Source: Clostridia bacterium
GTDB taxonomy: Bacteria > Bacillota > Clostridia > Christensenellales > Borkfalkiaceae
DNA: 64,000 nucleotides
Direction: 5' to 3'
Assembly: GCA_017505465.1 (NCBI GenBank)
Contig: JAFVPE010000030.1
Location: forward strand, 1-64,000
Under the pieces are notes generated by a model that was not told where the DNA came from, ran no database searches, and worked only from the letters and a program-made list of their open reading frames with translations. The position numbers and the translations under genes were made by a program. Every line of letters starts with the position of its first letter. Positions within the stretch are counted from its first letter, which is position 1. This document shows, piece by piece, positions 58,588 to 64,000 of the stretch.

Positions 58588-59034
58588 GTGTTGACGGAAA
58601 GAGAAATTTTATCCGCGCGCGAAGCGGCGCAAATTAGCCCCGTGACGTTGGCGTTCGTGGGAGATGCGGTATATTCGCTCTACGTGCGGGAACGCTTGAC
58701 GTTGGAGCTTGGCGGTAAGGCAGCTGATTTGCAACGCGTGGCATCGAAAGTCGTTTCCGCAAAGGGACAAAGCGAATTTTTGGACAAGCTGATGCCTTTG
58801 TTTACGGAAGAGGAAGCGGACGTGTTCCGCCGTGGGAAGAACGCCAAAAAGGCGACGAAAAGTAAGAGCGCAAGCCATTTGGAATACAACCGTTCGACGG
58901 GCTTTGAAGCGGTGCTTGGGTACTTATATTTGACGGGGAACGAAGAAAGGATAAAGGAGCTTATGTCCGCGAGCCGCGTGGAAGATTTTGCAGCGGTGGA
59001 AGAGGTGAAACCCTTTAAGCCGATTAGAAGATAA
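58588..59034 (+). CDS. mrnC: mini-ribonuclease III
   Basis: The 148-residue protein has a single RNase III catalytic domain without the dsRBD: L-A-F-V-G-D-A-V-Y-S near residue 22 and L-E-Y-N-R-S-T-G-F-E-A-V-L-G-Y-L-Y near residue 97. It matures 23S rRNA ends. It starts at GTG with GAGGAGG upstream. It precedes rlmB, the usual order in Bacillota. Confidence 0.94.
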   Translation: MLTEREILSAREAAQISPVTLAFVGDAVYSLYVRERLTLELGGKAADLQRVASKVVSAKGQSEFLDKLMPLFTEEEADVFRRGKNAKKATKSKSASHLEYNRSTGFEAVLGYLYLTGNEERIKELMSASRVEDFAAVEEVKPFKPIRR

Positions 59035-59055
59035 ACTTAGGAGATAAACGAGTTT

Positions 59056-59772
59056 ATGAAAACGGAAGGAAGAAACGCAGTCATCGAGCTGTTGAAAACG
59101 GGTAAAAATATCGATAAAATCTTGCTTGAAAAGGGGGCGCAGGGCTCGTTGGGGCTCATTTTCGCCGAAGCGAGAAAGAAAAATCTTCGCGTGCAATTCG
59201 TGGATAAAAAGGTGCTTGATAAAGAGAGTGAAACTCATCGCCATCAAGGGGTAATCGCCTTTACCACCGACTATGAATATTACGATTTGGACGATATTAT
59301 TGCGGAAAAAAAGAGCGAAAAGGGTGGCTTTATCGTGCTTTGCGACGGCATTGAAGACGTGCATAATCTCGGTAGTATTATCCGTGTTGCGGAGTGCGCA
59401 GGGGCGGACGGCGTAGTAATCCCTAAATCGGGGAGTGCTTCGGTTACCGAGAGCGTTATTCGTATTTCCGCAGGCGCGGCAGAGCATATGAAGGTGGCGA
59501 AGGTTGCCAACCTCAACCAAGCGGTGGAAAAACTGCAAAAGAGCGGCTATTGGGTATATGCGCTTGAAGCAGGCGGCGAAGATATTTACAAGGAAAAATT
59601 CGATGGGAACGTTGCGCTTATCGTCGGCGGCGAGGATAGCGGCGTGAAGCGTTTGACGAAGGAAAAATGTGATAAAGTGCTGTCGTTGCCCTTGCAGGGC
59701 AAGGTGAATTCCTTGAACGCATCGGTTGCGCTTGGCATTGCGGCATACGAAGTGGTTCGCAACCGCTTATAA
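59056..59772 (+). CDS. rlmB: 23S rRNA (guanosine-2'-O-)-methyltransferase RlmB
   Basis: The 238-residue SPOUT enzyme has G-R-N-A-V-I-E near the start, then D-V-H-N-L-G-S-I-I-R near residue 101, V-G-G-E-D-S-G-V-K-R and L-P-L-Q-G-K-V-N-S-L-N-A-S-V-A (the SAM knot). It modifies a guanosine of the peptidyl-transferase centre. Length is normal. Confidence 0.94.
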   Translation: MKTEGRNAVIELLKTGKNIDKILLEKGAQGSLGLIFAEARKKNLRVQFVDKKVLDKESETHRHQGVIAFTTDYEYYDLDDIIAEKKSEKGGFIVLCDGIEDVHNLGSIIRVAECAGADGVVIPKSGSASVTESVIRISAGAAEHMKVAKVANLNQAVEKLQKSGYWVYALEAGGEDIYKEKFDGNVALIVGGEDSGVKRLTKEKCDKVLSLPLQGKVNSLNASVALGIAAYEVVRNRL

Positions 59773-59830
59773 TAAAGCCTATTTGTAGAAAAAAGCCTAC
59801 GCATTTTGTAGGGAACGTAAGGGAAAAATA

Positions 59831-60406
59831 ATGAAAATTTCCGAAATAAAACACGATGAAGAACTGTTGCGTTTGGGGCAAAATGGGGACAAGCAGGCGA
59901 CGGAAGAATTGATCCGCCGTTACGCAGGGCTTGTTCGGCGTTGCGCACGCGGTTTTTTCTTGATCGGTGGCGAGACGGAAGACTTGCTTCAAGAAGGCAT
60001 GATTGGGTTGTATAGTGCCATTGTAGGTTACCAAAAGGACGGGGGCAGCAGCTTTAAGAACTTTGCCTATACTTGTATTTCAAGACAAATTATCGACGCG
60101 GTGAAGGGGGCGGCAAGCAAGAAAAACGAACCCTTGAACGGCGGGGTATTCCTGCACGACGTGGAGTGGATGCTTGCCGAGTCGAGTATGGATCCAGAAG
60201 AAGCGCTTATCTTAAGCGAAGAGAGCAAGGAATTCCGCCAAAAAATGAGCAGAGAGCTTTCCGATTTCGAGTTTAAAATAACCACGATGTATCTCGAAGG
60301 CATGAGCAGTGCGGAAATATGTGCCGCAACGGGGAAATCCGCCAAGAGCGTAGACAACGCCGTGCAAAGAAGCAAAAAGAAATTACAAAAAATACTGAAG
60401 AAATAG
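59831..60406 (+). CDS. sigma-70 family RNA polymerase sigma factor (SigH-like)
   Basis: The 191-residue protein has region 2 with E-D-L-L-Q-E-G-M-I-G-L and S-F-K-N-F-A-Y-T-C-I-S-R-Q-I-I-D, and region 4 with A-E-I-C-A-A-T-G-K-S-A-K-S-V-D-N-A-V-Q-R. The position after rlmB is that of SigH in B. subtilis and related Bacillota, where it controls stationary phase and early sporulation. It lies 10 bp before dnaX. Confidence 0.88.
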   Translation: MKISEIKHDEELLRLGQNGDKQATEELIRRYAGLVRRCARGFFLIGGETEDLLQEGMIGLYSAIVGYQKDGGSSFKNFAYTCISRQIIDAVKGAASKKNEPLNGGVFLHDVEWMLAESSMDPEEALILSEESKEFRQKMSRELSDFEFKITTMYLEGMSSAEICAATGKSAKSVDNAVQRSKKKLQKILKK

Positions 60407-60415
60407 GGGTGCGAA

Positions 60416-62221
60416 ATGGCTTATCTTGCATTATACCGTATGTTCCGTCCGACGACTTTGAACGACGTCGTGCGCCAAGAACATATCGTAACCGTATTGA
60501 AAAATCAAATAGACACGGACAGAGTGGGACATGCGTACCTTTTCTGCGGACCGCGCGGTACGGGTAAAACGAGTATCGCAAAAATCTTCGCGGCGGCAAT
60601 CAACTGCCAAACGCCGAAGGACGGTTCGCCTTGCGGTGAATGCGAGTGCTGTAAAGCGCTCAAAGACCCGTCTAATCTCGACATTACCGAAATCGACGCG
60701 GCGTCCAACAACGGTGTGGACGAAATGCGTGATTTGCGCGAAAAAGTGCAATATCCGCCCGTAGCAGGCAGATATAAAGTATTCATCATCGACGAAGTGC
60801 ATATGCTTTCGCCCGGGGCGTTCAACGCGCTCTTGAAGACGTTGGAAGAACCCCCTTCTCATGCAGTATTTATTCTTGCAACGACGGAAGCACAGAAGAT
60901 TCCTGCAACCATTCTTTCCCGTTGTATGCGTTTTGATTTCAAGCTCATTCCCCAAGCGGATTTGGAAGCTAGACTTCGTCACGTGTTCGATACGATTGGC
61001 AAGACGTACGACAACGAAGCGATTGCGGCGATTGCACGCGCAGGCGCAGGCAGCGTTCGCGATATGCTTTCGGTGGCGGATACTTGCGTTTCGTACACGA
61101 CGGGAAAATTGACCTATCGGGACGTAAACGCAGTGCTTGGCAACGCCGACTTTACGGCGATTGCAGGGCTTTGCAAGGCGATTTTGCTTTCGGATGCAGG
61201 CGCTGCATTCGAACGAACGGAGCTATTTTTGTCGGCAGGTAAGAGCGTAGGTATGCTCTTGAAGGACGTGCTTAATTTCTTGAACGCTTGCGCAGTGGCA
61301 AAGACCTGCCGCGACGGCAAAGCGATTTTGGCGCTTCCCGACGATATGTACGCGGACGTAGCGGCAATCGCCAAGGAAACGGACGGGCATAGATTGCTCC
61401 GCGTGTCTGAAATTTTTGCGGCGGTAGAAACGGATTTGAAATATTCCACGTCCCCCCGTATTCTTTTCGAAACGGCGGTTTTGAAGGCGAGTATGCCGCA
61501 AGCGGATTACGACATTGAAGCGTTGCTTGCGAGAGTGGCAGAGCTTGAAAGCAAGCTTGAAAAGGGTATATTTGTGCAAAATGGTGGGGGCAGGGTTGCG
61601 GCGAACGACGTTTGCGAACCTGAAATGCCCGTAGCGCCCATAGAAAAATCTGCATCCGTAGCGAAGAAGGAAACAAAGCAAGAAAGCGTGGAAGAAGAGT
61701 ATGACGAATACGATTCGTACGTACCAATGGATATGGACGTGCCACCCGATGAAGCGGAAATGGGCGGAAACGTGTATTTTGACGCACCGCCTGTCAAGAA
61801 GACGTCTGCTCCCAAGAAGGAAATGGCGTCCGCAGTGCCGAGCGCTCCCGTTACGCCCGTTGCGGCGGAAACGCCCAAGGTGGCGAAGCCTGCCATCGCA
61901 GGGGATGCGAAGGCAACGTTTGGGGCTTTCTTGCGCAGTGTGAGAAAGACGGCAAAGAACGGCGTACTCATCGCAATGTGTATGGATTTGGATAGCGTGT
62001 ACGAAGGGGACGTTTTCGTGTTATACACGCAAAGCGACACGGTGTACCGTTCGTTGAACAAGGAAGATCACCGCAATTTGGTTGCGCAGGCGTTTGCGAA
62101 TATCGGTATTGCAGAAGGCTCTTTTGAAATTCGTTTGCGCGGTAAAAAATCGGACGAATTTAACAAAGCGGTAGATGAAATTAGAGAAACCTTTCACGGA
62201 GTGAAAGTGGATATTAAATAA
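60416..62221 (+). CDS. dnaX: DNA polymerase III subunits gamma/tau
   Basis: The 601-residue clamp-loader ATPase has the P-loop G-P-R-G-T-G-K-T-S near residue 44, a zinc module with C-x8-C-x2-C-x2-C pattern, D-E-V-H-M-L-S and the sensor E-E-P-P-S-H. An acidic, Pro-rich linker (about 390-500) leads to the C-terminal tau domain. I see no obvious slippery A-run for making gamma. It heads the dnaX-ybaB-recR group. Confidence 0.95.
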   Translation: MAYLALYRMFRPTTLNDVVRQEHIVTVLKNQIDTDRVGHAYLFCGPRGTGKTSIAKIFAAAINCQTPKDGSPCGECECCKALKDPSNLDITEIDAASNNGVDEMRDLREKVQYPPVAGRYKVFIIDEVHMLSPGAFNALLKTLEEPPSHAVFILATTEAQKIPATILSRCMRFDFKLIPQADLEARLRHVFDTIGKTYDNEAIAAIARAGAGSVRDMLSVADTCVSYTTGKLTYRDVNAVLGNADFTAIAGLCKAILLSDAGAAFERTELFLSAGKSVGMLLKDVLNFLNACAVAKTCRDGKAILALPDDMYADVAAIAKETDGHRLLRVSEIFAAVETDLKYSTSPRILFETAVLKASMPQADYDIEALLARVAELESKLEKGIFVQNGGGRVAANDVCEPEMPVAPIEKSASVAKKETKQESVEEEYDEYDSYVPMDMDVPPDEAEMGGNVYFDAPPVKKTSAPKKEMASAVPSAPVTPVAAETPKVAKPAIAGDAKATFGAFLRSVRKTAKNGVLIAMCMDLDSVYEGDVFVLYTQSDTVYRSLNKEDHRNLVAQAFANIGIAEGSFEIRLRGKKSDEFNKAVDEIRETFHGVKVDIK

Positions 62222-62251
62222 AAATCACAAGAGAAATCGGAGGAAAATATC

Positions 62252-62584
62252 ATGGCAGGATTCAAAGGCGGCAACAACAATATGCAAAATTTGATGCGTC
62301 AAGCACAAAAGATGCAGGAAGAAATGGAAAAGACGGCGGAGCTTTTGGATGATTGGGAAATCGTCGGTACGGCGGCAGGCGAAGCGGTTGTCGTTTATAT
62401 GAACGCAAAGAAAATCATCAACGGTATCGAGCTGGACGAAAGCATCGTAGATCCCACGGACGTAGAAATGTTGGAAGACCTTATCATGGCGGCGATCAAC
62501 GACGGCTATGCAAAAGCGGATAAGGTTTACGAAGAAAAGATGGGCAAATACGGCAATATGGGTTCGCTCGGGGGAATGATTTAA
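62252..62584 (+). CDS. YbaB/EbfC nucleoid-associated protein
   Basis: The 110-residue protein: N-terminal Gly/Asn-rich stretch, L-M-R-Q-A-Q-K-M-Q-E near residue 14, then V-G-T-A-A-G-E-A-V and a conserved D-x-x-M-L-E-D-L-I. It forms DNA-binding dimers. An AGGAGG-like site (GGAGGAAAA) precedes the start. It is followed by recR at 5 bp. Confidence 0.93.
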   Translation: MAGFKGGNNNMQNLMRQAQKMQEEMEKTAELLDDWEIVGTAAGEAVVVYMNAKKIINGIELDESIVDPTDVEMLEDLIMAAINDGYAKADKVYEEKMGKYGNMGSLGGMI

Positions 62585-62588
62585 CTTT

Positions 62589-63182
62589 ATGGATATTTTT
62601 ATCGAGCCGATTGGACGGCTCATCAACGAGTTTTCCAAGCTCCCCGGCGTAGGGAAAAAGACGGCGCAACGCTATGCGTATAAGGTTGTCAATATGTCGG
62701 AATCGGAAGCGCGCGCTTTTGCGGACGCGATTATAGGAGTGAAGAGAAAAGTCAAATATTGCAAGGTTTGCGGTAATTTCACGGAAGAGGAAACTTGCGG
62801 CATTTGCCGTACGCGCGAAAAGAGCGTGATTTGCGTCGTGAAAGAGCCCAAGGACGTAGCGGCGATTGAAAAATTGCACGAATTTAAGGGTGTGTATCAC
62901 GTTTTGCACGGGGTAATCGATCCTCTTTCGGGAATTGGACCGAACGATATTCGCATTCGCGAATTGCTCGCTCGTTTGCAGGAAGGGGATGTGAAGGAAG
63001 TTATCGTAGCGACAAATCCCGACGTTTCAGGGGATGCAACGGCGATGTATCTTGCGAAGCTCATCAAACCGTTGGACGTTACGGTAACAAGACTTGCGCA
63101 CGGTATTCCCATTGGCTCGGAAATTGAATACACGGACGACGTGACGCTTGCGCGCGCCTTCGTGGAAAGAAATAAAATTTAA
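62589..63182 (+). CDS. recR: recombination protein RecR
   Basis: The 197-residue protein has an HhH motif (L-P-G-V-G-K-K-T-A-Q-R), a zinc finger (C-K-V-C-G-N-F ... C-G-I-C) near residue 57, then the Toprim domain with V-V-K-E-P-K-D and T-N-P-D-V-S-G-D-A-T. It works with RecF/RecO in gap repair. Confidence 0.95.
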   Translation: MDIFIEPIGRLINEFSKLPGVGKKTAQRYAYKVVNMSESEARAFADAIIGVKRKVKYCKVCGNFTEEETCGICRTREKSVICVVKEPKDVAAIEKLHEFKGVYHVLHGVIDPLSGIGPNDIRIRELLARLQEGDVKEVIVATNPDVSGDATAMYLAKLIKPLDVTVTRLAHGIPIGSEIEYTDDVTLARAFVERNKI

Positions 63183-63222
63183 CTTAAAACGATACGGCTA
63201 TACGCCGTAGGGAGGATGAAAT

Positions 63223-64000
63223 ATGAAAATATCGGTACTTGGTTGTGGGCGTTGGGGCTCGTTTATCGCTTGGTATCTTTGCAATCACGGGCACGACGTT
63301 TATTCGTGGGGACCTGAGGACGACTATTCCTATCAAGTCTTGCGGGATACGGGCAAAAACGAATACGTAGAGCTCGACAAACGCATTCACTTGACTTGCG
63401 ACTTAAAAGAAGCGATTGAACATGCGGAAACGATTATCATTTCCATTTCTTCGCAAGGCTTGCGCGGCTTTATGAAGCGCATTACGGAGCACGACGTTTC
63501 GCAAAAGAACTTTGTTCTTTGCATGAAGGGCATTGAAGTTTCGACGGGCTGCCGTTTGTCCGAGGTGTTGACGCAAAGCGGCATTTCGTCCGATAAAATT
63601 GCGGTTTGGGTTGGGCCGGGGCATATTCAAGCGTTCACGGCAGGCATTCCCAATTGTATGGTTATCGACTCTGCGAACGCAGAATTGAAGGTTCGCCTTG
63701 CAAACGAATTTAAGAGCGATTTGATCCGTTTCTACTATGGGGAAGATTTGATCGGTACGGAGCTTGGTGCGGCAGCGAAGAACGTTATGGGTATTATAGC
63801 AGGTGTGTTGGACGGCTGCGGCTATCAAGCGCTCAAAGGCTCGCTTATGACGCGCGGTGCAAGAGAAGTTGCCCGTCTTATGAAGGCGATGGGCGGCAAC
63901 GAGCTTTCCGCTTACGGCTTGGCGCATCTTGGCGACTACGAAGCCACCTTGTTTAGCGAATTTTCACACAATAGAATGTACGGCGAAATGCTCGTGAAAG
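63223..64000 (+). CDS. gpsA: NAD(P)-dependent glycerol-3-phosphate dehydrogenase, 3'-truncated
   Basis: 259 residues are visible and the frame is open at the window edge. The N-terminal Rossmann loop reads G-C-G-R-W-G-S-F-I-A, then W-V-G-P-G-H near residue 128 and the catalytic region G-A-A-A-K-N-V-M-G-I near residue 184. It makes sn-glycerol-3-phosphate for phospholipids. GGAGGATG precedes the ATG. Confidence 0.92.
   Translation, partial: MKISVLGCGRWGSFIAWYLCNHGHDVYSWGPEDDYSYQVLRDTGKNEYVELDKRIHLTCDLKEAIEHAETIIISISSQGLRGFMKRITEHDVSQKNFVLCMKGIEVSTGCRLSEVLTQSGISSDKIAVWVGPGHIQAFTAGIPNCMVIDSANAELKVRLANEFKSDLIRFYYGEDLIGTELGAAAKNVMGIIAGVLDGCGYQALKGSLMTRGAREVARLMKAMGGNELSAYGLAHLGDYEATLFSEFSHNRMYGEMLVK

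Overview
The window reads as a chromosomal segment of an anaerobic Bacillota (Clostridia-type) bacterium, probably uncultured. The evidence is strong AAGGAG-type ribosome binding sites, the gene orders dnaX-ybaB-recR and nadD/yqeK-rsfS, CwlD, mini-RNase III, a SigH-like sigma factor, and oxygen-sensitive enzymes (a glycyl radical enzyme and indolepyruvate:ferredoxin oxidoreductase). No phage genes, integrase, transposase or CRISPR array is visible.

Region 1 (1-4.4 kb) holds a partial alpha/beta hydrolase, a MATE exporter, a CBM9-like protein, a PHP phosphoesterase and a divergent DeoR-family regulator. Region 2 (4.6-23.5 kb) is a rhamnose/deoxysugar catabolic locus with a glycyl-radical bacterial microcompartment (BMC). 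Rhamnulokinase, rhamnose isomerase and a class II aldolase make lactaldehyde. A glycyl radical propanediol dehydratase with its activase, an aldehyde dehydrogenase, an MDR alcohol dehydrogenase, PduL and acetate kinase convert propanediol to propanol, propionate and ATP. Seven shell proteins are encoded: four small hexamer-type (BMC-H) proteins, an EutN-type pentamer, a PduT-type trimer and an EutS-type protein. The locus ends with an EutP-like GTPase, a ParA-type ATPase and a small basic protein that overlaps parA. This pair looks like a microcompartment positioning cassette, analogous to carboxysome McdAB, and is the most interesting system here. A GH106-like glycosidase follows a terminator.

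Region 3 (26.4-31 kb) is an aryl-pyruvate cluster (thioesterase, iorAB, phenylacetate-CoA ligase, ACT protein). Region 4 (31-42.7 kb) is a mix of uppP, csp, an lgt-like gene, galK, glpK, a CCA-adding enzyme, a lipid kinase, a redox-PAS/SpoIIE phosphatase, a membrane protein and a phosphomannose isomerase-ROK kinase fusion. Region 5 (42.7-46.3 kb) is accessory: a tRNA-Arg(ACG), a truncated tRNA copy, and a DUF262/DUF1524 (GmrSD-like) gene bracketed by tRNA-3'-end and 80-bp direct repeats, then a collagen-like gene. Region 6 (46.3-64 kb) is mostly housekeeping: rpsF-ssb-rpsR, recX, birA, nnr, nadD-yqeK, rsfS, cwlD, mrnC, rlmB, sigma factor, dnaX, ybaB, recR and gpsA, with several unrecognised proteins between them.

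The intergenic DNA is unusually structured. Three repeat families are visible: (a) modular arrays of mini-hairpins, mostly with 3-4 nt loops; (b) a roughly 115-bp foldback element repeated between BMC genes; (c) two 280-bp elements with 26-bp inverted ends whose sequences differ yet stay complementary. A short G-rich motif around GGGGCAGGTAYG is also scattered on the + strand between 34 and 58 kb.
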